From positions 2,294,001 through 2,358,000 of the forward strand of contig CP138932.1 of the NCBI GenBank assembly GCA_047125605.1: a stretch of 64,000 bases of DNA, read 5' to 3'. The translations under genes were made by a program, and so were the position numbers. The notes beneath the pieces are model-generated. The model worked only from the letters and a program-made list of their open reading frames with translations. It was not told the DNA's origin and did not search any database. Shown here in pieces: positions 28,310 through 36,880 of this stretch. Source of the DNA: JAKVBK01 sp022447275. Lineage in GTDB: Bacteria; Pseudomonadota; Alphaproteobacteria; Rhodobacterales; Rhodobacteraceae. The stretch's first letter is position 1. Each line of letters opens with the position of its first letter.

Positions 28310-29260
28310 CTAAAGTTCAGCCACATCCTCGGCCGCCATGAACTGGCGGCCGTTTTCATGTGCGGAGATATCCGCGGTTTCTGACACCACCCAATCGATG
28401 AACGCAGCCACCTGTGGCCGGCTTTCCGCGCCCTGCGGACAGATAATCCGGTATTGCGCACGCGTAGTAATGGCGAGGGGATAGGGCGCCACGAGGCGAC
28501 CCTCGCCCAGGGCTTTCTCCGTCAGCGAAATCCGCCCCATCACAACGCCCGCCCCTTCCAGCGCGGCGTCGATGGCATGATCAGCCTGACTGAAGCGCGG
28601 GCCATGCTCATCGGGGGCAACATCCAGCCCATGCGCCTTGAACCAAGCTGGCCAATCGATCGCAGGCTTCAGCCAGTTCGTGTCCTCCTGATGCAGCAGG
28701 GTCGCATCGCTCAAGCTTTCCGGCGTCGGGAACTGCTGCGCGAGGTCTGGCGCCATCATGGGGGTCAACCATTCGCTTATGATCGGTACGGAATACAGGC
28801 CCGCATCATCGCCAAAACCAAATCGGATGGCCACGTCGATGTCATCTCGTTCGAAATCGAGCAGGCGCAGGGAAGCCGTGAAACTCAACTCGATTTCCGG
28901 ATGATCCCGGGCAAAATGATAAAGACGCGGCGCCAACCATTTCGCGGTGAAGGCAGGGCCCGCTGTCACGCGCAAGCTCTGGCTGTCGGTTTGGCGGCGG
29001 GCGCTGCGCCACGCCTGGCCCAGCGCTGCGAACCCATCCTGCACACCCGGCTGCAATGCCAGCCCGACATCAGTCAACTCTACCGCGCGGTTGAGCCTGC
29101 GAAAAACCGGGCGGCCAAGATGCTCCTCAAGGGATTTGATCTGAAAGCTTAAAGCGGCTGGCGTGACGCCCAATTCGTCCGCCGCGCGGGCGAAAGACAA
29201 GTGCCGGGCGGCAGCCTCAAAGGCGCGCAAAGCTGTGAGAGGGGGGAGGCGATCGCTCAT
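28310..29260 (-). CDS. LysR-family transcriptional regulator (GcvA-like)
   Basis: The 316-residue protein has an N-terminal winged HTH (PPLTALRAFEAAARHLSFARAADELGVTPAALSFQIKSLE, about 5-45) typical of the GcvA branch. The substrate-binding domain follows, with LRVTAGPAFTAKWLAPRL at its start (about 95-112). ATG 29260 was chosen because the HTH begins just after it. It is divergent from a 39-residue ORF at 29369-29488, its most likely target in the window; 108 bases separate the starts. The effector is unknown. Confidence 0.9.
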   Translation of the reverse strand: MSDRLPPLTALRAFEAAARHLSFARAADELGVTPAALSFQIKSLEEHLGRPVFRRLNRAVELTDVGLALQPGVQDGFAALGQAWRSARRQTDSQSLRVTAGPAFTAKWLAPRLYHFARDHPEIELSFTASLRLLDFERDDIDVAIRFGFGDDAGLYSVPIISEWLTPMMAPDLAQQFPTPESLSDATLLHQEDTNWLKPAIDWPAWFKAHGLDVAPDEHGPRFSQADHAIDAALEGAGVVMGRISLTEKALGEGRLVAPYPLAITTRAQYRIICPQGAESRPQVAAFIDWVVSETADISAHENGRQFMAAEDVAEL

Positions 29261-29368
29261 GTCACTTAAGTATTTCTTTTCTGAAGCTGTGAAAAGTCTC
29301 GTTTGCAACATTTACGGAAAGGGCCCAGGTAAGCATCAAACAAGATTTGCTGAAATGCAGAGGATGCT

Positions 29369-29488
29369 ATGATGTTCGAGATACCCACAACCGCGGCTTC
29401 CCGTGATGCCATCCGCCGGGCCCATGCTGAACGCGGACGGATGTTCGCCCGCTTTATGCACCGCGTGACACACCCCTTTGGCGGCTAA
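29369..29488 (+). CDS. 39-residue basic peptide divergent from LysR
   Basis: The frame starts at ATG 29369 (a second ATG follows directly) and reads MMFEIPTTAASRDAIRRAHA to ARFMHRVTHPFGG. It is amphipathic and helical with a basic face, and no signal peptide is seen. The CAGAGG six bases upstream is a fair ribosome binding site, and a terminator follows at 29508-29545. Short proteins with a similar AASRxAIxxAHxxR pattern occur, from memory, beside LysR genes in relatives, but I know no function. Confidence 0.55.
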   Translation: MMFEIPTTAASRDAIRRAHAERGRMFARFMHRVTHPFGG

Positions 29489-29507
29489 GACCTGAGCCAA
29501 AGACCCA

Positions 29508-29545
29508 AAAGGAAAGGCCGCCCCATAAGGAGCGGCCTTTCCTTT
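29508..29545. terminator. Bidirectional terminator
   Basis: Perfect 9-bp arms AAAGGCCGC and GCGGCCTTT, flanked by A-rich sequence on the left and CCTTTG on the right, lie between the convergent 39-residue ORF and phaB. The minus-strand side (TTTCCTTTT) is the stronger tail, so phaAB probably ends here. Confidence 0.8.
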
Positions 29546-29561
29546 GCGCAATGCGCTGAGA

Positions 29562-30284
29562 TCAGACGAAGAACTGAGCCCCGTTCGCGGAGATCGTAGA
29601 TCCGTTGACAAAGCCGCTGTCTTCAGAGGCGAGGAAGGCCACGCAGCGCGCAATCTCCTCCGGCTCGCCCAGTCGGCCGGCAGGGATGCCCTTGATGATC
29701 TTTTCGCGCACGGATTCGTCAATCGCCATCACCATCTCGGTCGCGATGTAACCCGGGCAAATCGCGTTGGCTGTAATGCCAAAGCGGGCCCCTTCCTGCG
29801 CGAGCGACTTCACGATGCCCAGATCACCGGCCTTGGTGGCCGCATAGTTCACCTGGCCCGCCTGGCCCTTCTGACCATTGATCGAAGAGATCACGATCAC
29901 TCGACCAAACTTGCGCTCCCGCATGCCACCCCAAACCGGGTGCACGGTGTTGAAAACGCCCGTCAGATTGGTGGCGATCACCTCATTCCACTGTTCAGGC
30001 GTCATACGGTGGAACATGGCATCGCGCGTGATGCCTGCATTGGCCACCACAATATCGACCGGGCCGAGATCCGCCTCGACTTGAGCGATGCCTGCCGCGG
30101 AGGAGTCGTAATCGCCCACGTTCCACTTGTAGGTTTTGATGCCCGTTGCCTCGGTGAATGCCGCGGCAGCCGCGTCATTGCCCGCATAGGTCGCTGCTAC
30201 CGAATAGCCTTCGGCCTGAAGTGTTTTGGAAATTGCCTCGCCGATACCGCGCGAGCCGCCGGTCACAAGTGCTACACGTGCCAT
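29562..30284 (-). CDS. phaB: Acetoacetyl-CoA reductase
   Basis: PhaB reduces acetoacetyl-CoA to (R)-3-hydroxybutyryl-CoA with NADPH for polyhydroxybutyrate synthesis. The 240-residue short-chain dehydrogenase has TGGSRGIG (about 8-15), NAGITRDAMFHRM, the catalytic Ser in VISSINGQKGQ and YxxxK in NYAATKAG (about 149-156). VNGSTISANGAQF near the end is typical of PhaB. The start ATG 30284 is preceded by AAGGAC; an in-frame ATG lies two codons upstream. phaA lies 75 bases upstream. Confidence 0.95.
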   Translation of the reverse strand: MARVALVTGGSRGIGEAISKTLQAEGYSVAATYAGNDAAAAAFTEATGIKTYKWNVGDYDSSAAGIAQVEADLGPVDIVVANAGITRDAMFHRMTPEQWNEVIATNLTGVFNTVHPVWGGMRERKFGRVIVISSINGQKGQAGQVNYAATKAGDLGIVKSLAQEGARFGITANAICPGYIATEMVMAIDESVREKIIKGIPAGRLGEPEEIARCVAFLASEDSGFVNGSTISANGAQFFV

Positions 30285-30359
30285 GTTCATGTCCTTCGGG
30301 AAAATTCTTGGGGAGAGATGGAAGATGCGGCGGGCCGATCAACGGACTGCCGCAGACGA

Positions 30360-31535
30360 TCAGTCGCGCTCAACGCACATGGCCACGCCCATGCCGCCGC
30401 CGATACACAGCGTGGCGAGGCCTTTCTTGGCGTCCCGGCGGATCATTTCGAACAGCAGGGTATTGAGCACACGGCAGCCGGAGGCCCCGATCGGGTGTCC
30501 GATGGCGATTGCGCCTCCGTTCACGTTCACGATCTCAGGATCCCAACCCATGTCCTTGTTCACGGCACAGGCCTGCGCGGCGAAGGCTTCATTGGCCTCG
30601 ACGAGATCCAGATCATCAACCGACCAACCTGCCTTGTCGAGCGCTTTGCGCGATGCGTAGATCGGGCCGACGCCCATAATCGACGGGTCAAGCCCGGCGG
30701 TGGCGTAGGATGCAATCCGGGCCAAGGGGGCAATGCCGCGCTTTTCTGCGTTCTCAGCCGACATCAGCAACGTGGCTGCAGCGCCATCATTCAGGCCGGA
30801 TGCGTTGGCCGCGGTTACCGAGCCATCCTTTGCGAAAGCCGGGCGCAATTTTTGCATGCTCTCGATGGTTGCGCCGTGGCGGATATACTCATCCTTATCG
30901 ACGATTATATCGCCCTTGCGCGTTTTCAGCGTGAACGGAACAACCTCATCATCGAACTTGCCGGCCTTCTGCGCGGCCTCGGCCCGGTTCTGGCTGGTCA
31001 GGGCGAACTGATCCTGCATGTCGCGGGTGATCTGCCACTTATCGGCGACGTTCTCGGCAGTGGTGCCCATGTGATAGCCATTGAAGGCATCCCACAACCC
31101 ATCCTTGATCATCGAATCGATGTACTTCATGTCGCCCATTTTCTGGCCTTGGCGCAGTGACGCCACATGGGGCGACATGGACATGTTTTCCTGTCCGCCT
31201 GCGACCACGATATCAGCATCGCCGCACATGATGTGCTGCGCGCCAAGGGCAACGGCGCGCAAGCCGGAACCACAGACCTGGTTGATGCCCCAGGCAGCCG
31301 CTTCCTTGGGAAGGCCTGCATTGATGTGGGCTTGGCGAGCAGGGTTCTGGCCTTGGCCCGCGGTCAGCACCTGGCCCATGATGGTCTCAGACACTTCGGC
31401 TTTGTCGATCCCGGCCCGTTCCACAACGGCCTCGATGACAGCGGTGCCCAGATCATGGGCGGGGGTTTTTGCGAACGATCCGAGAAAGCTGCCCACTGCG
31501 GTGCGGCCTGCGGAAGCGATGACGACATTTGTCAT
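30360..31535 (-). CDS. phaA: Acetyl-CoA acetyltransferase (beta-ketothiolase)
   Basis: PhaA condenses two acetyl-CoA to acetoacetyl-CoA. The 391-residue thiolase begins MTNVVIASAGRTAVGSFLGS. The nucleophilic Cys lies in NQVCGSGLRAVALG (about 86-99), with NVNGGAIAIGHPIGASG and the second active-site Cys in LCIGGGMGVAMCVE. ATG 31535 was chosen because the family start follows it; the frame extends 19 codons further without conserved sequence. With phaB it makes the first two PHB steps; the synthase phaC is not in the window. Confidence 0.96.
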   Translation of the reverse strand: MTNVVIASAGRTAVGSFLGSFAKTPAHDLGTAVIEAVVERAGIDKAEVSETIMGQVLTAGQGQNPARQAHINAGLPKEAAAWGINQVCGSGLRAVALGAQHIMCGDADIVVAGGQENMSMSPHVASLRQGQKMGDMKYIDSMIKDGLWDAFNGYHMGTTAENVADKWQITRDMQDQFALTSQNRAEAAQKAGKFDDEVVPFTLKTRKGDIIVDKDEYIRHGATIESMQKLRPAFAKDGSVTAANASGLNDGAAATLLMSAENAEKRGIAPLARIASYATAGLDPSIMGVGPIYASRKALDKAGWSVDDLDLVEANEAFAAQACAVNKDMGWDPEIVNVNGGAIAIGHPIGASGCRVLNTLLFEMIRRDAKKGLATLCIGGGMGVAMCVERD

Positions 31536-31926
31536 AAGTGGCTCCTGGTTCCATCTTCGGTTGAACAGCCCAATACACTTTTTTCTGCGCATGCACCATC
31601 GGATTACGGCGCGGGTGACGAGAGGTCTTTTTTCAAGCAGGAGACAGCGTGTCTGCCCCCTGCTCTCTTCGCAGAACTACGCATAACAACGAGATTTGCA
31701 CACGTCATGCGGGAGCAGCCCATGCGACACCCAGCGCATGACCAGCGACCAACCGTGAGATCGCGCGCATTTTAATTATTTTGGTCCGAGGTTCTTCGCC
31801 CACAGGCCACCGCAGGGAAGACATCTTTCGAGCTGGCTGGTCTGGCCATGGGCATGGGCCGCGCAAAGAGAACAATCCGATCCTGTAGATTCTACGGATG
31901 TCCGAGCAAGACCTGCCTCAAAAATT
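31536..31926. other. Gap upstream of phaA, downstream of the EAL gene
   Basis: These 391 bases contain no credible gene. They hold the phaA promoter region on the minus strand and the 3' end of the EAL transcript. An AT-rich patch (TTTTAATTATTTTGG, about 31770-31784) is the only distinctive feature. Confidence 0.35.
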
Positions 31927-32760
31927 TCAGGCGCGGCGGCGCTTTGGCCCGGCCTCCCCCAGAAATGCAGGTGCGCCATAGAGGTATCCCTGCAGGCAAT
32001 CGACCCCGAGTTCCGCCAGCACGGTTGCCTCTTCGATCGTTTCCACACCTTCTGCAACAGTGAACATGTCAAAGTGACGGGCAACGGAATGAAGGGCAGC
32101 GATGCAGGCGCGATTGTCCGGATCCCGATCGATTCCTTTTATGAAGTCGCAGTCGAATTTCACGATGTCGAAAAAGAAGTCTTTCAAATAGCGGAAGGAC
32201 GTGTAGCCCGCACCAAAGTCATCAAGCGCAAAAGACACGCCACGGGCCTGAAGCCGCTCCATAAAATCTGAGGTGACCTCCGGCGCGGCCATAGCTGAGC
32301 TTTCAGTGATCTCGAGAATCAGTCGGTCCGCGACGCTTGGGTCCACCTCAAGGGCTGTTTCAAAAGCACTCAGCCAGGGTTTATAGCCGATCGAGCGGGC
32401 CGACATATTGATTGAAAGGCGAATATCCGGCCGCTGGATCAGGGTTTCGATCCCAAGCTTTATCGCGAGGCAATCGATCATCCTGCCCTCAATCTTGTCC
32501 TCCACCGCATAGATGAAATCGTTCGCTGGAATAACCCGGCCCGTGTCATCCAAGATACGGATGAGCCCCTCATAGAATGCAATCTTTCCGGTGCGGCGTC
32601 CTTCGACAACCGGTTGGAACAGCAAAAAAGCATCCTCGCGGTCCAGAGCCCTGCGAATATTTGCAACCAGCGCCTTATCCCGTGCATTCACGGCATCTGA
32701 CAGCGGATCCGAATACGAGCCGAAATTCGTTACATCGGCAGCAGCCTGTTGCGTTTGCAT
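31927..32760 (-). CDS. EAL-domain cyclic-di-GMP phosphodiesterase
   Basis: The 277-residue protein consists of an EAL domain with a short N-terminal lead and no sensor or GGDEF domain. The signature is EGL rather than EAL (FYEGLIR). The other catalytic positions are present: SINMSARS, LEITESS, LDDFGAGYTSFRYL, VKFDCDFIKGI and VAEGVET, then LQGYLYGAP. Activity is therefore likely: hydrolysis of c-di-GMP to pGpG, promoting motile over sessile behaviour. ATG 32760 (MQTQQAAADVT) is preferred; an upstream extension to 32880 lacks domain features. It is a single gene. Confidence 0.88.
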   Translation of the reverse strand: MQTQQAAADVTNFGSYSDPLSDAVNARDKALVANIRRALDREDAFLLFQPVVEGRRTGKIAFYEGLIRILDDTGRVIPANDFIYAVEDKIEGRMIDCLAIKLGIETLIQRPDIRLSINMSARSIGYKPWLSAFETALEVDPSVADRLILEITESSAMAAPEVTSDFMERLQARGVSFALDDFGAGYTSFRYLKDFFFDIVKFDCDFIKGIDRDPDNRACIAALHSVARHFDMFTVAEGVETIEEATVLAELGVDCLQGYLYGAPAFLGEAGPKRRRA

Positions 32761-32930
32761 CCTGATACCCCTTCCCGGAAATCGGAACCAATCGAGAGCA
32801 GTATGCTTAGGTTGTGCAGCAGGGCTTAAATTTATCTGAACTTTCGCATTCTGTTCCAATTTTCTCTTGTTTTGAGGCAAAGCGGCGGCCAGCGCATGAC
32901 TGCGCGGCAGCGCCCACAGCGCGCAAAAGC

Positions 32931-33494
32931 TCAGCTGGCCGGACGCGCCTGCAATGCCTCAAGGATTGCGATCGCGCTATCGCTATCCCAAACAGCATCG
33001 CCACGCATGCGCGCCACCTCATTGCCCTCGGGATCAATAATCACCGTGATCGGCAGGCCCAGCACAGCCATCTGACGGGCCAGTTTCTGTTTTGGGTCGC
33101 GGTGGAGCGGCAGATTATCAACGCCGATCTCGTCAAGAAACCGGACCATGCCCTGCGGCGCGTTGCGCCCGGTCGCAATGGTTACAACCTGTAGCCCCTT
33201 GCCCTCGAAGCTGCGTGCAAGGTTGGACAGCATCGGCATTTCATGGCGACAGGGCGCACACCAGGTGGCCCAGAAGTTCAGCACCACCCAATCGCCGCGA
33301 TAGGCCTCAAGCGTCAACGGCGCACCGTCGAATGTCTCGAACGGCGTCGACGGCACAGGCTTGGGGTCGGAGGTGAACATCAGCTTCTTCATGTCGCCTT
33401 CGCGCAGCGCTTCAACATCGCTCCAATCCGCAGCAATTGCGCAGACCGCGAGCGAGGTATAAAGCAGCGCCGATGTCACCAGTTGTCTCAACAT
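32931..33494 (-). CDS. TlpA-family thiol-disulfide oxidoreductase
   Basis: This 187-residue periplasmic thioredoxin-like protein has a signal peptide (MLRQLVTSALLYTSLAVCAIA), and the redox motif CAPC in FWATWCAPCRHEMP (about residues 79-82). Also present are VVTIATGRN and the cis-proline region GLPITVIIDPEG. Relatives reduce apocytochrome or other periplasmic disulfides. ATG 33494 has GAGGA upstream; starts at 33509 and 33512 would overlap the divergent argH start at 33511. It is divergent from argH with a 16-base gap. Confidence 0.87.
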   Translation of the reverse strand: MLRQLVTSALLYTSLAVCAIAADWSDVEALREGDMKKLMFTSDPKPVPSTPFETFDGAPLTLEAYRGDWVVLNFWATWCAPCRHEMPMLSNLARSFEGKGLQVVTIATGRNAPQGMVRFLDEIGVDNLPLHRDPKQKLARQMAVLGLPITVIIDPEGNEVARMRGDAVWDSDSAIAILEALQARPAS

Positions 33495-33510
33495 CCCGAA
33501 GGTCCTCATC

Positions 33511-34908
33511 ATGACGTCCAAAAACACCAGTGCGAACGCCATGTGGGGCGGACGCTTTGCTGCCGGGCCCGATGCCCTGATGGAGGCAATTAACGCATCC
33601 ATCGGTTTCGACCAGCGGCTCGCCTCGCAGGATATCGCGGGCTCACGCGCCCACGCCGCAATGCTTGCCGCAACCGGCATCGTTACCGATAAAGATGCCG
33701 AGGCCATGCGGGAAGGCCTTCTCACGGTGTTGTCAGAGATTGAAACGGGAAAGTTTGCGTTCTCAGCAGCGCTCGAAGACATCCACATGAATGTTGAGGC
33801 CCGCTTGAAAGAGATCATCGGAGAGCCAGCGGGCCGTCTGCACACGGGCCGATCTCGCAATGATCAGGTGGCAACGGATTTCCGACTTTGGGTGCGGGAT
33901 CAGTGCGATCAGGCCATTGCCGGGCTACAGGCGCTGCAGGGCACTTTGCTCGACCAGGCAGAGGCCGGTGCGGACTGGGTCATGCCCGGCTTTACACATC
34001 TTCAGACCGCTCAGCCCGTCACATGGGGTCATCACATGATGGCCTATGTGGAAATGTTTGGCCGCGATGCGGCGCGATTCGCGGATGCGCGTGCCCGGAT
34101 GAACGAATCTCCGCTCGGGGCAGCGGCGCTTGCGGGCACGTCATTCCCGATCGACCGCTACATGACGGCCGAGGCCCTCGGATTTGACCGCCCCATGGCA
34201 AATTCGCTCGACGCGGTATCCGCGCGCGACTTTGCCCTCGAGTTCCTGTCTGCCGCCGCCATTTGTGCAACGCACCTCAGCCGCTTCGCTGAAGAGTTGG
34301 TGATCTGGTCTTCGGCGCAATTCCGATTCGTGGTGATGTCAGACCGGTTCTCGACCGGCTCTTCGATCATGCCCCAGAAGAAAAATCCCGATGCGGCCGA
34401 ACTGATCCGTGCCAAGGTCGGCCGGATAACCGGCGGTATGGTGGCGCTTTTCACCGTAATGAAGGGGCTGCCGCTGGCCTACTCAAAGGACATGCAGGAA
34501 GACAAGGAACAGGTTTTTGATGCGGCTGATACGCTGATCCTGTCTCTGGCGGCGATGACTGGAATGGTCTCTGATATGACAGCCAACCGTGACAGCCTTG
34601 CCGCTTCGGCCGGGTCCGGCTTCTCAACGGCGACCGATCTGGCGGACTGGCTGGTGCGCGCCCTCGGCCTGCCCTTCCGCGATGCACACCACGTGACCGG
34701 CGCGCTCGTGGCCCTGGCCGAACAGGGCGGTTGCGATCTGGCAGACCTGACGCTGGACCAGATGCAATCAGTGCATGGGGCGATCACCGAGGATGTCTTT
34801 GCGGTGCTCGGTGTGGACAATTCCGTTGCCAGCCGCACCTCCTACGGGGGCACGGCACCGGCGCAGGTGCGGGCCCAGATCAACCGTTGGCGCGAGGTGC
34901 TGGCATGA
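33511..34908 (+). CDS. argH: Argininosuccinate lyase
   Basis: ArgH splits argininosuccinate into arginine and fumarate, the last step of arginine synthesis. The 465-residue protein shows MWGGRFAAGPDALMEAIN, DIHMNVEARL, HTGRSRNDQVATDFRLW, FTHLQTAQPVTWGHH and the fumarase-superfamily signature GSSIMPQKKNPDAAELIRAK (about 284-303). The ATG at 33511 lies within the AGGTCC-rich divergent spacer with tlpA. Its stop overlaps the lptM-like start (ATGA), and it leads an argH-lptM-DUF2834 run. Confidence 0.96.
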   Translation: MTSKNTSANAMWGGRFAAGPDALMEAINASIGFDQRLASQDIAGSRAHAAMLAATGIVTDKDAEAMREGLLTVLSEIETGKFAFSAALEDIHMNVEARLKEIIGEPAGRLHTGRSRNDQVATDFRLWVRDQCDQAIAGLQALQGTLLDQAEAGADWVMPGFTHLQTAQPVTWGHHMMAYVEMFGRDAARFADARARMNESPLGAAALAGTSFPIDRYMTAEALGFDRPMANSLDAVSARDFALEFLSAAAICATHLSRFAEELVIWSSAQFRFVVMSDRFSTGSSIMPQKKNPDAAELIRAKVGRITGGMVALFTVMKGLPLAYSKDMQEDKEQVFDAADTLILSLAAMTGMVSDMTANRDSLAASAGSGFSTATDLADWLVRALGLPFRDAHHVTGALVALAEQGGCDLADLTLDQMQSVHGAITEDVFAVLGVDNSVASRTSYGGTAPAQVRAQINRWREVLA

Positions 34909-35003
34909 GGGCCGTCATCGTGATGCTGGCATTGGCCGCACTGGTCGGATGCGGGGCAGACGGGCTTCCCATCCCGCCCGAGCCCGCCACCGCGGCGCCG
35001 TAA
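34905..35003 (+). CDS. lptM: LptM-like small lipoprotein
   Basis: The 32-residue product MRAVIVMLALAALVGCGADG... has a lipoprotein signal with lipobox LVGC (Cys16) and a short mature part, GADGLPIPPEPATAAP, containing the PP motif. This matches the small LptM/YifL-type lipoproteins that assist LptD maturation in the LPS export system, and which commonly lie between argH and lysA in this order. It overlaps argH by 4 bases (ATGA), so translation is coupled. Family assignment is by length, lipobox and position. Confidence 0.65.
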   Translation: MRAVIVMLALAALVGCGADGLPIPPEPATAAP

Positions 35004-35024
35004 GACGTAAGAGAGGACACAACC

Positions 35025-35336
35025 ATGCGCCACGTGTTTCTTGCCCTTGCCATCTGGGGCGCCATCCACCCGATGTACTGGTTCATCACGTGGTTCAATG
35101 CCAATGGCTGGGAGTTGGGGCCGCTCATCGACAGCTGGTACGTCAATGCGGGCACCACCGGTCTGGTCTGGGATCTGACCATTGCTGCCATTTCCCTGAC
35201 AGTCTGGATCCTGTGGGATGTCTGGCAAAGGCGCGACTGGGTTGGACTACTTGCGATCCCGGCGATCTATTGCATCGGGGTCAGTTGCGGGCTGCCACTG
35301 TATATCTGGATGCGGATGCGGCACACAAAGGCCTGA
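35025..35336 (+). CDS. DUF2834 family membrane protein
   Basis: This 103-residue protein has three predicted membrane helices: about 3-22 (HVFLALAIWGAIHPMYWFIT), 46-66 (GLVWDLTIAAISLTVWILWD) and 73-95 (WVGLLAIPAIYCIGVSCGLPLYI). The pattern with WDLTIAAI and LPLYLxxR fits DUF2834, of unknown function. AGAGGAC is seven bases before the ATG. It follows the lptM-like gene by 21 bases. Confidence 0.8.
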   Translation: MRHVFLALAIWGAIHPMYWFITWFNANGWELGPLIDSWYVNAGTTGLVWDLTIAAISLTVWILWDVWQRRDWVGLLAIPAIYCIGVSCGLPLYIWMRMRHTKA

Positions 35337-35581
35337 GCGGGCCCGCCTTAAGCCAGAACGGCCAAGACAGTGCGCCTCGGGCTACAAAACGCAATCCCGC
35401 GCAGACCAAGAGAGCGGCTGGCCCAAATTGCCGGATTTCACGCGCAGGGCCATCAGCACAAAAAATCAGCGTTCCCTTCTTAGGCCGGTGCAGGGAACGG
35501 CCCCGCCGCCCTCTCAGGGTTGCACGGCAAGCCCTTCGCCTTTAGGGCGCGAAGGGGTACCCACACCGCAGGAGCGCAGCC

Positions 35582-36853
35582 ATGGATCATTTTCTTTACC
35601 GTGACGGCCAGTTGCATGCCGAGGATGTGCCCGTAGCGCAGATCGCGGCAGACGTTGGCACACCCTTCTACTGCTATTCCACCGCCACGCTGACGCGCCA
35701 TTTTCAGCTGTTCGACGAGGCGCTTTCCGATCTGCCCCACCTCGTGTGTTTCGCGATGAAATCGAATTCCAACCAAGCGGTTCTGCGCACCTTGGCGGAT
35801 TTAAGGGCAGGCATGGATGTTGTCTCGGGCGGTGAATATGCCCGCGCGCGCGCCGCCGGTGTTCCCGGTGACAGGATCGTCTTTTCGGGGGTGGGCAAAA
35901 CCGCAGACGAAATCCGCATGGCACTCACCGAAGGCGTGCGCCAGTTCAATGTGGAAAGCGAGCCTGAGATGCGCGCGATCTCTGCCGTGGCAAGCGCCAT
36001 GGGTGCAACCGCGCCGATCACTATTCGCGTGAACCCGGACGTTGACGCGAAGACCCATGCCAAGATTTCCACCGGCAAGAAGGAAGACAAGTTCGGCATT
36101 CCGATCACCCGCGCGCGCGAAGTCTATGCAGAAGCAGCCGCGCTGCCCGGGCTCAAGGTGGTTGGCATCGACGTGCATATCGGCAGCCAGCTGACCAATC
36201 TGGCACCGTTCGAGTTGGCCTACACCAAGATTGCCGACCTGACCGAGCAGTTGCGCGCTGACGGCCATGAGATCATCCGCCTCGATCTGGGCGGCGGGCT
36301 GGGTATTCCCTACGCCCGCTCGAACGAAGTGCCCCCTCTGCCCAGTGACTACGGCGCCCTTGTCGCGCGCACGGTCGGGCATCTTGGATGCGAGATCGAG
36401 ATCGAACCCGGACGCCTGATTTCAGGCAATGCGGGCATCCTCGTGTCTACCGTCATTTACGAAAAGCAGGGCGAGGAGCGCGACTTCCTGATCCTCGACG
36501 CCGCCATGAACGATCTGATCCGTCCCGCGATGTATGAGGCCTACCACGATATTGTCCCGGTGCGGGAAGCAACGCCGGGCGCCACGCCGGCTTGCTACGA
36601 TATTGTCGGGCCGGTCTGCGAAAGCGGCGACACCTTTGCAAAACGTCGCGATATGGCACGCCTGTCAGCCGGGGAAATGGTCGCCTTCCGCTCGGCGGGG
36701 GCCTATGGGGCGGTGATGTCCAGCGAGTACAATTCGCGCCCCTTGATCCCTGAAGTTCTGGTCCACGGAGATCAATTCGCCGTCATTCGCAAACGCCCTA
36801 GCTATGCAGAAATGATCGCGCGCGATACCATTCCGGAATGGCTGGATCGCTAG
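35582..36853 (+). CDS. lysA: Diaminopimelate decarboxylase
   Basis: LysA decarboxylates meso-diaminopimelate to L-lysine with PLP. The 423-residue fold-type III protein has the PLP lysine in CFAMKSNSN (about 56-64), GGEYARA, HIGSQLTN (about 198-205), LDLGGGLGIPY, EPGRLISGNAG and VCESGDTFAKRR, with the C-terminal GAYGAVMSSEYNSRP. CGCAGGAGCG precedes the ATG. The gene lies 245 bases after DUF2834 and 27 bases before the TIGR02302 gene. Confidence 0.97.
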   Translation: MDHFLYRDGQLHAEDVPVAQIAADVGTPFYCYSTATLTRHFQLFDEALSDLPHLVCFAMKSNSNQAVLRTLADLRAGMDVVSGGEYARARAAGVPGDRIVFSGVGKTADEIRMALTEGVRQFNVESEPEMRAISAVASAMGATAPITIRVNPDVDAKTHAKISTGKKEDKFGIPITRAREVYAEAAALPGLKVVGIDVHIGSQLTNLAPFELAYTKIADLTEQLRADGHEIIRLDLGGGLGIPYARSNEVPPLPSDYGALVARTVGHLGCEIEIEPGRLISGNAGILVSTVIYEKQGEERDFLILDAAMNDLIRPAMYEAYHDIVPVREATPGATPACYDIVGPVCESGDTFAKRRDMARLSAGEMVAFRSAGAYGAVMSSEYNSRPLIPEVLVHGDQFAVIRKRPSYAEMIARDTIPEWLDR

Positions 36854-36880
36854 CCCCTGAACACACCGCCCGGAGGCGCA

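Noticed and set aside
29544..31160. 538-codon open frame opposite phaB and phaA
   Set aside because: It spans two real genes plus their gap on the other strand, without a ribosome binding site or domain.
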